This document shows, one piece after another, positions 9,771 to 19,045 of a DNA stretch of 49,575 bases. The notes beneath the pieces were generated by a model, which saw only the letters and a program-made list of their open reading frames with translations, had not been told where the DNA came from and did no database searches. Within the stretch, counting starts at the first letter, position 1. The number at the start of each line of letters is the position of its first letter. The position numbers and the translations under genes were made by a program. The stretch is from Psychrobacillus soli. Its GTDB lineage: Bacteria; Bacillota; Bacilli; Bacillales_A; Planococcaceae. The stretch is from the NCBI RefSeq assembly GCF_006861775.1, contig NZ_VDGG01000017.1, positions 425 to 49,999 of the forward strand, in the 5' to 3' direction.

Positions 9771-12193
9771 TTGTCTGCCTCCATAAATTGATAAGGTGTA
9801 ATTCCTTTCATACCGATTAATGGATCGATCGAATGATAGTTATCTGCTGATAAAAAAGTAGTGTCTAGGAGTTCTTCCTTCGGTTCATCGGAATTTGGAA
9901 CTTCCGATTCAACTGGTTGCACTACTGACTCCTCACTTCCAATCAATCGATCTTTTAGTGTCGTTAAACGCTGCAAATCATCTGTCCGCTCCACACCATA
10001 CTTAAAAGTTTCCGGATCCCCACATAATATTAAGAAATTTTTAGCTCTCGTAATTCCTGTATACAATAGGTTTCGCCGTAGCATTTTCATATAGCTGCGC
10101 GTCACTGGCATAATAACCGTTTGGAACTCACTACCTTGCGATTTATGTACAGAACAGCAATAGGCTAATGTAATTTGGTTTAAATCATTTTTTTCATACG
10201 TCACTTCTGTACCATCAAATGAAACGACGAGGATTTCTTTTTTATCAACAGTTTCAGCTGCTCTGAAAATACTTACAACTTCCCCCATATCTCCGTTAAA
10301 CACATTACTTTCCGGCTGGTTGACGAGTTGTAGTACTTTATCCCCTATACGGTAGATTGTTTCTCCAAAAATCATTTCTTTCCGTGTTCCATCAGGATTT
10401 GGATTGACCATTTCTTGCATCATTTTATTTAACGCATCAATTCCAGCTGGACCTCTATACATCGGAGCTAGTACTTGAATGTCTCGGATAGAATGTCCTT
10501 TGGATAAAGCACTTTTCAGTACTTGCTCCACTACTTTTGGTATTTGTTCCGTGGAAGCTTTGATAAACGAACGATCCCTCGTTTTGTCTAGTAAAGTTTG
10601 TGGAACCGATCCTTTTTTCATTTCATGGGCTAATTCAATGATAGAGGATCCTTCTGATTGGCGATAAATATCTTTTAGCTCGACCGTTGGAATCCGCTTA
10701 GATGCCAGCAAATCTTTTAATACTTGCCCAGGTCCAACTGGGGGCAACTGATCTTGGTCTCCTACAAAAATAACTTGCGCATCTTTTGGAATTGCCTTTA
10801 ACAGTTGATGTCCTAGCCATGTATCAAGCATGGAAGTTTCATCTATGATGATTAGTTTGCCTTCTATTTCTTTTCCTTCCACATCATCATCTTCTTGACC
10901 ATTAAATCCTAGCAACCGATGAATAGTCATAGCAGGTAATTCGGTTGACTCACTTAGACGTTTCGCTGCTCTACCAGTTGGAGCAGCTAACACAATAGGA
11001 AAGGGCTTTTTGTCTTTTGCCCATTCTTTTGGATCAAGTGAAAGCCCATGAAGTTCGGCATACAATTCAACGATTCCTCGGACTACCGTTGTTTTCCCTG
11101 TACCCGGTCCCCCCGTTAATAACGTCATACTGGCGTTTAAGGCTGTTTCAATCGCTTTTACTTGAGTAGTTGCATATTGCACGCCTAATCGTTCTTCAAT
11201 ACCGCCTAAATGCTTTTTCATCTCTGCTAGAGGAAATTTATGATGTGCATCATTTTCACCGAGTAACGTTTCGATTTTAGAACCGATACCAACTTCCGAA
11301 TAATAAAGAGAAGGGATATAAAAACGATTCACTTCCCCAACAATTCGGTTTTCTTCCGCAAGTTCAATGCAACATTTTGTAATCGATTCGAACGGTATTT
11401 CTTCTCTTTGGGCGCTTTCCAATAGCTTTTTAACCGATTCCAGCAACTGCTCGGCATATAAAAAGACATGTCCTTCACTTAAAGAAGCAGTTTGCAGTAA
11501 ATGATAAATGGCCGCTTTAATACGATCCGGGTGATTTCCTTTAATACCTAATTTATAACCAAGCTCATCAGCACGTACAAATCCGACACCTTCCACTTCT
11601 TCTATTAAACGAAATGGATTTTTCGTTAAAACCGTAATCGTTTCTTGTCGGTATGCTTGATATATTTTCATCGCAATTTGAGGTCCAAAACCCCATTCAT
11701 TTAGCTGAATCATTACTTTTTCTAAACCTAAATTTTGTTCTAAAACGGCACGTAGCGTTTGTTTTTTCTCTTCTGCCAGTCTCGGAATCACATCTAAGGC
11801 AGCAGGATCGTCCAAAATTTTATTGATAGCATTAGATCCAAGCTTTTTCACAATTGTTTCAGCTGTTTTACGTCCAATTCCCGGGAACATATCACTCGAC
11901 AAATAATGGACAATTCCTTGTTCCGTTGCCGGCACTTCTTTTTGAAATGTTTCCACTTGGAACTGTACACCATATTTCGGATGATTTTTAATAAATCCAG
12001 TAAATTTATATGCTTCTTCTAAAACAAGTGAAGGGAAATAACCGGTTACAATTATTTCTTTATCGGTATATGTAGTATTCGTAGATTTTATTTTTAATTT
12101 GATAATGGAAAATAGGTTTTGGGGATTATGAAAAATAGAGACGATAGGACGTCCCGAGATAAACTGCTTTTCACTGTTCATTTCGTTTGTCAT
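9767..12193 (-). CDS. recD2: ATP-dependent DNA helicase RecD2
   Basis: A 5'-3' superfamily 1B helicase of the RecD2 (YrrC) type, which works without RecBC and contributes to DNA repair and fork maintenance. The 808-residue protein has the RecD2-specific N-terminal extension with helix-hairpin-helix segments (FPGIGRKTAETIV at 103-115, EGVGF near 201). The P-loop GGPGTGKT is at 361-368, then DETSMLD, GDQDQLPPVGPGQVL, and the C-terminal UvrD-like VHKSQGSEF. The chosen ATG at 12193 follows GGAGGCGG; the frame's earlier ATG at 12217 has no such site. Confidence 0.95.
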   Translation of the reverse strand: MTNEMNSEKQFISGRPIVSIFHNPQNLFSIIKLKIKSTNTTYTDKEIIVTGYFPSLVLEEAYKFTGFIKNHPKYGVQFQVETFQKEVPATEQGIVHYLSSDMFPGIGRKTAETIVKKLGSNAINKILDDPAALDVIPRLAEEKKQTLRAVLEQNLGLEKVMIQLNEWGFGPQIAMKIYQAYRQETITVLTKNPFRLIEEVEGVGFVRADELGYKLGIKGNHPDRIKAAIYHLLQTASLSEGHVFLYAEQLLESVKKLLESAQREEIPFESITKCCIELAEENRIVGEVNRFYIPSLYYSEVGIGSKIETLLGENDAHHKFPLAEMKKHLGGIEERLGVQYATTQVKAIETALNASMTLLTGGPGTGKTTVVRGIVELYAELHGLSLDPKEWAKDKKPFPIVLAAPTGRAAKRLSESTELPAMTIHRLLGFNGQEDDDVEGKEIEGKLIIIDETSMLDTWLGHQLLKAIPKDAQVIFVGDQDQLPPVGPGQVLKDLLASKRIPTVELKDIYRQSEGSSIIELAHEMKKGSVPQTLLDKTRDRSFIKASTEQIPKVVEQVLKSALSKGHSIRDIQVLAPMYRGPAGIDALNKMMQEMVNPNPDGTRKEMIFGETIYRIGDKVLQLVNQPESNVFNGDMGEVVSIFRAAETVDKKEILVVSFDGTEVTYEKNDLNQITLAYCCSVHKSQGSEFQTVIMPVTRSYMKMLRRNLLYTGITRAKNFLILCGDPETFKYGVERTDDLQRLTTLKDRLIGSEESVVQPVESEVPNSDEPKEELLDTTFLSADNYHSIDPLIGMKGITPYQFMEADN

Positions 12194-12218
12194 ACTACCG
12201 CCTCCAAAAATTGTCATA

Positions 12219-12875
12219 TTAATTACGTAAAGAAATCATGTCGTACACATAACGTGCTTGATCATAAGTTGGTTGAATTGTAAAAGCTTCTTTTAAATGA
12301 TGTAAAGCGGCATCTGTATCCGAAGTAGAAACCGCGTATAAAACACCTAAATTATAATGCGCGTCTGCATTTTCTGCATCCGCTTCTAAAATTTCTTTGA
12401 ACAGGGGTTCCGCTTGTTCAAACATTTCCATACTTGCTAGCGCAATACCATAGGAAAGTGCAATTTGAATATCTCCGGATGCTAGTTCATAAGCACGTTG
12501 TAAATATGGCAAGGAAAGCTTCGTATGTCCTTCTTTTTCAAAGCTTTTCCCTAGCATAAAATAGGCATCTGCCCCTTCAATTCCACCTGCAATTGCCTTT
12601 TCATAAAGTTTTGCAGCTTCCTCGAAACGATCCGCATTATAGTATAAATTTGCTAGACTATAATAGGCAGTTGCCGCGTGCTCATCTAGTGTAATTGCTT
12701 TTTGAAAAAATCGTTCCGCACGATCATTCTCATTCATGGAAGCTAGCAGATTTCCGAAGTTAATATAGCCAATCGCTTCATCTGGATTTTCTTCAATCGC
12801 CTTCGTGAATAATTCTGCTGCTTTTTCATAATTTTCTTCTTGTATTGCCTGAATACCTAATTCATTGTAGTCCAT
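12219..12875 (-). CDS. yrrB: Tetratricopeptide repeat protein (YrrB-like)
   Basis: A 218-residue protein made almost wholly of about six 34-residue TPR units, recognisable by the recurring pattern of small residue, Tyr, and A/P-turn (for example YEKAAELFTKAIEENPDEA, then AERFFQKAITLDEHAATAYY). TPR proteins act as scaffolds for protein binding; no enzymatic motif, signal peptide or membrane segment is seen. It sits between mnmA and recD2 as B. subtilis YrrB does, 14 bases after mnmA, so the three genes are likely co-transcribed. Confidence 0.93.
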   Translation of the reverse strand: MDYNELGIQAIQEENYEKAAELFTKAIEENPDEAIGYINFGNLLASMNENDRAERFFQKAITLDEHAATAYYSLANLYYNADRFEEAAKLYEKAIAGGIEGADAYFMLGKSFEKEGHTKLSLPYLQRAYELASGDIQIALSYGIALASMEMFEQAEPLFKEILEADAENADAHYNLGVLYAVSTSDTDAALHHLKEAFTIQPTYDQARYVYDMISLRN

Positions 12876-12889
12876 TCTAATACCTCCTG

Positions 12890-14008
<1,119 letters not shown>

Positions 14009-14021
14009 TCACTCATTTCAA

Positions 14022-15155
14022 TTATCCTAGAATAATTTTACTTATTTTATTTGCAGCTTCTATTACTTGCTGCTCTGAATTATTTATCCCAAAGCTAAAG
14101 CGGACAGAATTTCGAAGTTCGGGTGTATTTTCACCATACATAGCAACTAACACATGAGAAGGATCGATGGAACCAGCAGTGCATGCTGAACCACTAGAAG
14201 CATCAATTCCAGCTAAATCGAGTTGCACTAAAAATGTTTCCACATCTGTTGTTGGAATGCTAATATTCAAGACATGTGGCAACACGTTCTCTTTCGATCC
14301 ATTTACAGTGAACTGGACACCGTTACTTTCTAGTTGCTTTAAGAAAGCTTGTTTCAATTGAACATAATCGGTAACGCTTTTTTGTATGTTCGCTTGTTTT
14401 AGTTCGACTGCTTTTGCAAAAGCGACGACCGCTGGAATATTTTCTGTCCCTGCACGTCTTTTTCGTTCTTGTTGACCACCATAAAATAGAGGCTTTAGCA
14501 TAATACCTTTTCGCCCATATAAAAAACCGATCCCTTTTGGTCCGTTAATCTTATGACTAGACACACTTAGCAAATCGACATGTAATTCATTCACGTCTAT
14601 TTCAACACTACCGTATGCTTGTACTGCATCTGTATGGAAATAAGCAGGATGATCCTTTAACAATTCCCCGATTGCTTGAATTGGTTGAATCGCCCCGACT
14701 TCGTTATTCGCATACATAACAGAAACTAAAATAGTATCGTCTCGTAACGAATTTTTCAAGTCATTTATCTCGACTATTCCTTCTTTATTCACCGGTAAAT
14801 ACGTCACATCGAAACCTGCACGTTCTAATTGCTCGCAAGCATGTAGTACTGCGTGATGTTCAATTTGTGTCGTAATAATATGCTTTCCTTCATTTTCCCT
14901 AGCATAAGCAGTCCCAAAAATAGCGTAGTTATCCGCTTCGGTTCCCCCACTTGTTATCGTAATTTCTGTTTCGTGTGCCCCGATGCTTTTAGCAAAAATG
15001 ATTCGTGATTGATCTAGTTTTTTTCTTGCATTTCTACCTGTTTGGTGAATACTCGATGCATTTCCGTATTCTTCATTTATTTCTGCGGTAAATGTTTGGA
15101 TTACTTCTTCTGCCATTGGTGTAGTTGCGGCATGATCTAAATATATTCTAGTCAT
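14022..15155 (-). CDS. yrvO: Cysteine desulfurase dedicated to MnmA (YrvO, IscS/NifS family)
   Basis: A PLP enzyme of 377 residues that removes sulfur from cysteine. The PLP lysine is Lys202 in SSHKINGPKG, the His of the cofactor pocket is in IEHHAVLHAC near 100-107, and the persulfide-forming Cys325 lies in SSGSACTAGS. Family placement as YrvO rests on position between cymR and mnmA. The gap to mnmA is 19 nt and to cymR 12 nt, consistent with a single operon under possible CymR autoregulation. Confidence 0.93.
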   Translation of the reverse strand: MTRIYLDHAATTPMAEEVIQTFTAEINEEYGNASSIHQTGRNARKKLDQSRIIFAKSIGAHETEITITSGGTEADNYAIFGTAYARENEGKHIITTQIEHHAVLHACEQLERAGFDVTYLPVNKEGIVEINDLKNSLRDDTILVSVMYANNEVGAIQPIQAIGELLKDHPAYFHTDAVQAYGSVEIDVNELHVDLLSVSSHKINGPKGIGFLYGRKGIMLKPLFYGGQQERKRRAGTENIPAVVAFAKAVELKQANIQKSVTDYVQLKQAFLKQLESNGVQFTVNGSKENVLPHVLNISIPTTDVETFLVQLDLAGIDASSGSACTAGSIDPSHVLVAMYGENTPELRNSVRFSFGINNSEQQVIEAANKISKIILG

Positions 15156-15167
15156 TTAAAAGACTCC

Positions 15168-15590
15168 TTAAATATAAAACATATATCCAGTATCGTCTGG
15201 ATTATCTTCTGTATATTTTGCTAAATCTTCAATTGTCGTCGTATCTAACACATTTTTTACTGCATCTCGTATACGCATCCACAATTCGCGTTGTGGTGGT
15301 TCTTCCTCTTCAATGCCTTCTACAATTTGAATCGGTCCTTCCAAAACTCGAATAACATCGCCAGCAGTTATTTCGTCTGGCTTGTTTGATAGCATATAAC
15401 CCCCATAAGCACCGCGCACACTTTTAACAAGTCCTGCATTTCGCAAAGGAGATACAATTTGTTCTAAATACGCTTCGGATAAATTATGCTCTGCTGCAAT
15501 TGTTCGAAGCGCAATTGGCCCTTCTCCGTACTGTTTTCCTAGAGCAACTATAATCGTTAAACCATATCGTCCTTTTGTTGAAAATTTCAA
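15168..15590 (-). CDS. cymR: Cysteine metabolism repressor CymR (Rrf2 family)
   Basis: A winged-helix repressor of cystine uptake and cysteine synthesis genes, controlled in B. subtilis through CysK. The 140-residue protein contains the Rrf2 core LSEAYLEQIVSPLRNAGLVK followed by SVRGAYGGY. It has no cysteine at all, so it cannot bind an iron-sulfur cluster as IscR does. The start is taken as the TTG at 15590 (giving MKFSTKGRYGL), seven bases after GAGGTGG. An ATG at 15605 lies inside that ribosome binding site and is rejected. Confidence 0.93.
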   Translation of the reverse strand: MKFSTKGRYGLTIIVALGKQYGEGPIALRTIAAEHNLSEAYLEQIVSPLRNAGLVKSVRGAYGGYMLSNKPDEITAGDVIRVLEGPIQIVEGIEEEEPPQRELWMRIRDAVKNVLDTTTIEDLAKYTEDNPDDTGYMFYI

Positions 15591-15663
15591 TATATTCCAC
15601 CTCATTAAATTTAAAAAATACTTTTATTAGTATAGCATAATTCCGCGGTATAACGACTTTAAA

Positions 15664-15692
15664 ATGACTTTCCACTCAAACTTCGGTATAAT
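15664..15692 (+). promoter_or_regulatory. rarA promoter
   Basis: ATGACT (15664-15669), a 17-nt spacer and TATAAT (15687-15692) form a promoter with a perfect -10 and a weak -35. It lies 35 nt before the TTG start of rarA, in the divergent cymR-rarA gap. Confidence 0.65.
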
Positions 15693-15726
15693 TAAAGAAC
15701 AAACGTTTGAACAAGGAGGGATTGTT

Positions 15727-17013
15727 TTGAACAACGAACCTTTAGCATATCGTATGAGACCTCAAACGATAGATGAAATAGCTGGTCAGCAGCATGTTAT
15801 TGGAAAAGATACAGCTTTATATAAAATGATCAAAAATGGGCATGTTCCTTCGATGCTTTTGTACGGAGATCCAGGCGTCGGCAAAACTTCCCTTGCTTTT
15901 GCAATAGCTGGTACGACGAAACTTCCTTTTGTAGCACTAAATGCAACAAAAGCAGGGAAAAAGGATGTAGAAGATGTCGTAGCAGATGCACGAATTAGCG
16001 GAAAAGTTATTTTATTTTTAGATGAAATACATCGTTTTAATAAATTACAACAAGATACACTGCTTCCACATGTGGAAAATGGGTCGATCATATTAATTGG
16101 GGCTACGACGGAAAATCCTTTTCACGATGTGAACCCAGCAATACGATCACGTTGCGGTGAAATAAAACAACTAAAGCGACTTACAACCGAAGATGTGGAC
16201 ATGCTTTTAGAAAGGGCCTTACTCGATAAAGAAAAAGGGCTAGGGAAAATGGCTATTGCCATTACAGAGGAACAACGAAAGAAAATTGCAGATGCCGCAA
16301 ATGGGGATGCTAGAAAAGCATTAACCTTATTAGAATCGACTATTTTTGCAAGCTTTGAAGAAGACGGTGTAACAAAAGTTGAAGATAGTATACTGAACAG
16401 TTTAGTTGATCGAGTCGGAGTTTTTGGTGATAAAAAAGGATCTCATTTTTATAATTTATTATCCGCACTGCAAAAATCCGTTCGAGGGAGTGATACAGAT
16501 GCGGCACTATACTATTTAGCCCATTTACTTGAGAATGGAGATTTAGTGGCGGTATCAAGAAGGTTACTCGTTATGAGCTACGAAGATATTGGTCTTGCAA
16601 ATCCAACTGTTGGTCCACAAGTACTCGCAGCAATACAGTCGGCTGAAAGACTTGGTCTGCCAGAAGCTCGAATTCCTCTAGCAAATGCAGTTGTACTTAT
16701 GTGTTTATCGGAGAAATCTAATTCAGCTTATTCAGCACTGGATGCTGCAATCGCGAGCATTCATGTAGGGAAAACGGGTGATATACCAAACCATTTGAAA
16801 GATACGCATTACGCAGGTTCAGCAGAACTTGGTCACGGAGGGTATATTTATCCACATGATCATAAAATTGGAACGTTCGGAGGCTGGGTCAATCAAACGT
16901 ACTTACCAAATAATTTAGTCGGAACAAGATTTTATGAACCAATTGAAGCTGGAGAAGAAAAACGACTCGCTGCGATTTATAATCGTTTAGAAAAGTTTAA
17001 AAAAGAAAAATAA
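15727..17013 (+). CDS. rarA: Replication-associated recombination protein RarA (MgsA-like AAA ATPase)
   Basis: A clamp-loader-like AAA+ ATPase acting at stalled replication forks. The 428-residue product has Walker A GDPGVGKT at 47-54, Walker B with FLDEIHRFNKLQQD near 95-110, sensor ATTENP, and the C-terminal tetramerisation domain ending in the conserved GYIYPHDH and YLPNNL segments. The start is the TTG at 15727, seven bases after AAGGAGG; the frame's ATG at 15664 is part of the promoter. Divergent from cymR, as in B. subtilis. Confidence 0.95.
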   Translation: MNNEPLAYRMRPQTIDEIAGQQHVIGKDTALYKMIKNGHVPSMLLYGDPGVGKTSLAFAIAGTTKLPFVALNATKAGKKDVEDVVADARISGKVILFLDEIHRFNKLQQDTLLPHVENGSIILIGATTENPFHDVNPAIRSRCGEIKQLKRLTTEDVDMLLERALLDKEKGLGKMAIAITEEQRKKIADAANGDARKALTLLESTIFASFEEDGVTKVEDSILNSLVDRVGVFGDKKGSHFYNLLSALQKSVRGSDTDAALYYLAHLLENGDLVAVSRRLLVMSYEDIGLANPTVGPQVLAAIQSAERLGLPEARIPLANAVVLMCLSEKSNSAYSALDAAIASIHVGKTGDIPNHLKDTHYAGSAELGHGGYIYPHDHKIGTFGGWVNQTYLPNNLVGTRFYEPIEAGEEKRLAAIYNRLEKFKKEK

Positions 17014-17043
17014 TCCAAGCTGGACAAATGTCTAGCTTGGATT
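17012..17043 (+). terminator. rarA terminator
   Basis: AATCCAAGCT (17012-17021) pairs with AGCTTGGATT (17034-17043) with additional GACA/TGTC pairing inside, then ATTTTCTTTTT. It begins at the rarA stop codon. Confidence 0.88.
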
Positions 17044-17084
17044 ATTTTCTTTTTACAACCAACCTAATTTCCCCGTAACAAAAA

Positions 17085-17345
17085 GCAAATGGGAAAGATG
17101 AATGGAATGATCCATAAAATAGGGAAAGTGCGTCTTAGCCATTGGCATCTCAATCCAAGTAAACTTGCTATTTTAAGATTTGGTTGCTTTCACCAGCAAT
17201 TTGGTTGCACTCATGCTGATTTGGTTGCTTTCGGAATAGAATTGGTTGCTTTTGATGTCTGTTTTGTTGCTCTCTGCCATTTATTGGATTCACTCAATCA
17301 AAAATCTGTACTAGATTATGTATTTTACGAGCTGATACTCAATAA
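17085..17345 (+). repeat. GGTTGC-box array, copy 1 (family B)
   Basis: After a leader reading AAGTAAACTTGCTATTTTAA, five GGTTGC-like boxes occur at 17182, 17203, 17223, 17244 and 17265 (last one TGTTGC), with steps of 21, 20, 21 and 21 nt. A weaker sixth (GGATTC) follows. The same leader and array occur inverted at 43075-43215 and again at 49515 to the window end. A frame runs through it, but the 20-nt step breaks the phase and no ribosome binding site is seen. Function unknown. Confidence 0.8.
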
Positions 17346-17359
17346 GTAAGAAATTTTCC

Positions 17360-17565
17360 TTTGATTTCCGCTGCTGGCGACGACTCCTGCCGAGGCCAAC
17401 ACGATGTTAGTCACGAAGGCGTTGCCACACGATGTGGCGTACTTAGCCTTTGTTCCGCTGGGAGCAAATGAGACATCTGAGGCGTACGCCTAAGCGACGG
17501 GGATGGCTCATCGCTTACCCGGCGGTAAGCGTACGCCCTGCAGCGAAAATCACAGCGGTCACCTG
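17360..17565. repeat. Long intergenic palindromic repeat, family A copy 2
   Basis: Very similar to positions 8-215. The ends, GATTTCCGCTGCTGG and CTGCAGCGAAAATC, are imperfect inverted repeats. The central module has GTTGCCAC, ACGAT, GTGGCG at 17421-17439 between AAGGC (17416-17420) and GCCTT (17446-17450). A palindrome AGGCGTACGCCT follows near 17479. It lies about 60 bases after the GGTTGC array and before the terminator of the small gene at 17718. Confidence 0.82.
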
Positions 17566-17674
17566 ATAATGCTTTTTACAACACATATTCCCTATATCAC
17601 GTGCAATATAATGTTTACCTTATGCTACTTGACAAGTTAGCAACATGTCTAAATTGTTGTAGTTCCCTAAGCAA

Positions 17675-17712
17675 CAAAAAAGCTCCGCACGAGGGTTTTT
17701 TCATGCGGAGCT
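17675..17712 (-). terminator. Terminator of the small basic protein gene
   Basis: On the minus strand AGCTCCGCATG (17712-17702) pairs with CGTGCGGAGCT (17691-17681), followed by six Ts. It lies five bases past the stop codon and supports the small frame as a real transcript. Confidence 0.88.
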
Positions 17713-17717
17713 CTTCA

Positions 17718-17912
17718 TTACACACCCATTTTACGACGTGTATTACTTACTTTCTTCGTCATTTGGCTTTTTGCCTTTTGATTAGCGGCTGGTCCATTCG
17801 CTTGCGATTTGCCACCGTTCGCTTGGTTTTTCTTTTCTTCTAGCTTTTGTTTTACTGCCTCTTGCAAAGACATTTTCTTTTTTGGTGCTTCTTGATTGGT
17901 CGATTCTGTCAT
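17718..17912 (-). CDS. Small basic hydrophilic protein of unknown function
   Basis: I do not recognise this 64-residue protein. It is rich in Lys, Gln, Asn and Ala. A predicted helix (MSLQEAVKQKLEEKKNQ, 14-30) is followed by a low-complexity NGGKSQANGPAANQ stretch and a basic tail ending NTRRKMGV. No signal peptide or membrane segment is present. A GAGAGGGAT ribosome binding site precedes the ATG and a strong terminator follows, so it is very likely expressed. Being small, soluble and basic, it may bind nucleic acid or be spore-related; neither is shown. Confidence 0.75.
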   Translation of the reverse strand: MTESTNQEAPKKKMSLQEAVKQKLEEKKNQANGGKSQANGPAANQKAKSQMTKKVSNTRRKMGV

Positions 17913-17980
17913 TGTCTATCCCTCTCATTCCTTAGTGCTTTAATTTTAAGTATAAGGGTTAAGGAAAAAACTGCAACTAA

Positions 17981-18742
17981 TTACTTCACTCGATTGATAT
18001 GAATGTTTCTAGTAATATCATTAATCACCCAACTAGCGCATATTAACCCTACTGTAGATGGGACGAATGCATTGGAAGATGGCGGCATTTTTGCTTTACG
18101 AATGGCTGCATCTGGTTTTCCAACAGTTCCCACAACATCCTCCCGTACTACTATCGGACTTTCATCCGAAAATACAACTGGAATTCCTTTTGTAATATGG
18201 TCTTCTTTACGTAATTTAGTACGAATCACTCTCGCAATTGGATCTGTATGTGTTTTGGAAATATCGGCAATTTGAAAACGTGTTGGGTCTGTTTTATTTG
18301 CTGCTCCCATACTTGAAATAATTTTAATACCACGTTTTAAACATTCTTTCATCAAATGTACTTTATATATAATTGTATCAGATGCATCAATTACATAATC
18401 TATATCCATCGCAAAAAATTGTTCATACGTTTCTTCCGTATAAAACATATGCATATCAATTACTTCACAGTCTGGATTAATATCAGCAATTCGCTCTTTC
18501 ATTACTTCTGATTTCGAACGACCAATTGTAGACATATATGCTACTAATTGGCGATTTATATTTGTAATATCTACATTGTCCTTGTCCACTAAAATAATTC
18601 GACCGACTCCACTTCTTGCACATGCTTCTGCCGCAAAAGAGCCTACCCCGCCGACACCTAAAATAGCGACTGTCGTATTTCTGATTAAATCTACGCCTTC
18701 TTTTCCTACTGATAATTCGTTTCTTGAAAATTGATGTAACAT
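17981..18742 (-). CDS. tcdA: tRNA threonylcarbamoyladenosine dehydratase (TcdA, YrvM)
   Basis: An E1-like enzyme that dehydrates t6A37 in tRNA to its cyclic form. The 253-residue protein has the nucleotide-binding GVGGVGSFAAEA at 29-40, then the adenylation-type VDKDNVDITNINRQ segment. A conserved D-x-S/T pattern (VIDASDTIIYK) follows. It lacks the C-terminal catalytic extension of ubiquitin E1 enzymes. It lies downstream of 6S RNA as yrvM does in B. subtilis. Confidence 0.95.
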   Translation of the reverse strand: MLHQFSRNELSVGKEGVDLIRNTTVAILGVGGVGSFAAEACARSGVGRIILVDKDNVDITNINRQLVAYMSTIGRSKSEVMKERIADINPDCEVIDMHMFYTEETYEQFFAMDIDYVIDASDTIIYKVHLMKECLKRGIKIISSMGAANKTDPTRFQIADISKTHTDPIARVIRTKLRKEDHITKGIPVVFSDESPIVVREDVVGTVGKPDAAIRKAKMPPSSNAFVPSTVGLICASWVINDITRNIHINRVK

Positions 18743-18777
18743 ATAAACACTCCATCTGTATCGAATTAGTACGGATC

Positions 18778-18999
18778 AATTACGCCTCGGCGTAATTGCG
18801 TCCAAATTTTGAATTGCGCTTGAGGCCTACAGGAGGTAGGTCATGCAGTCGTTGCGACAGGACGTCGCGAACTTAGACTGCCTTCCTTAACTCCTTACAA
18901 AATTTGTGACATCCTCCGGAGGATTAACTTGACTCAGCACATGTTTTTTTGCGACGAGCTTGCGCACGAGCAGTTATTATTCGCCGAGTCAAGTTAAGC
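18778..18999. repeat. Composite palindromic repeat, family C long form
   Basis: From left to right: AATTACGCC/GGCGTAATT palindrome (18778-18797); an AAATTTTG/CAAAATTT stem (18804-18811 with 18898-18905) enclosing a central module; the palindrome ATCCTCCGGAGGAT (18911-18924); and a terminal stem TTAACTTGACTC/GAGTCAAGTTAA (18924-18935 with 18986-18997). The central module is GCAGTC, GTTGCGAC-AGGAC-GTCGCG, AACTTA, GACTGC at 18845-18881. It fills the gap between the 6S RNA terminator and tcdA. A short form lies at 22467-22590. Confidence 0.82.
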
Positions 19000-19003
19000 C
19001 TAA

Positions 19004-19034
19004 CAAAAACCCTCCAGCAAAAATTGCTAGAGGG
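19004..19034 (-). terminator. 6S RNA terminator
   Basis: On the minus strand CCCTCTAGC (19034-19026) pairs with GCTGGAGGG (19018-19010) and is followed by TTTTTG. It closes the 6S RNA transcript. Confidence 0.88.
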
Positions 19035-19045
19035 ACATTAGTAAT

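Noticed and set aside
17089-17349. An 86-residue frame through the GGTTGC array
   Set aside because: One array step is 20 nt, so the other copies would not keep the frame, and there is no ribosome binding site or family match. The repeat explains the apparent FGCF/LVAF periodicity.
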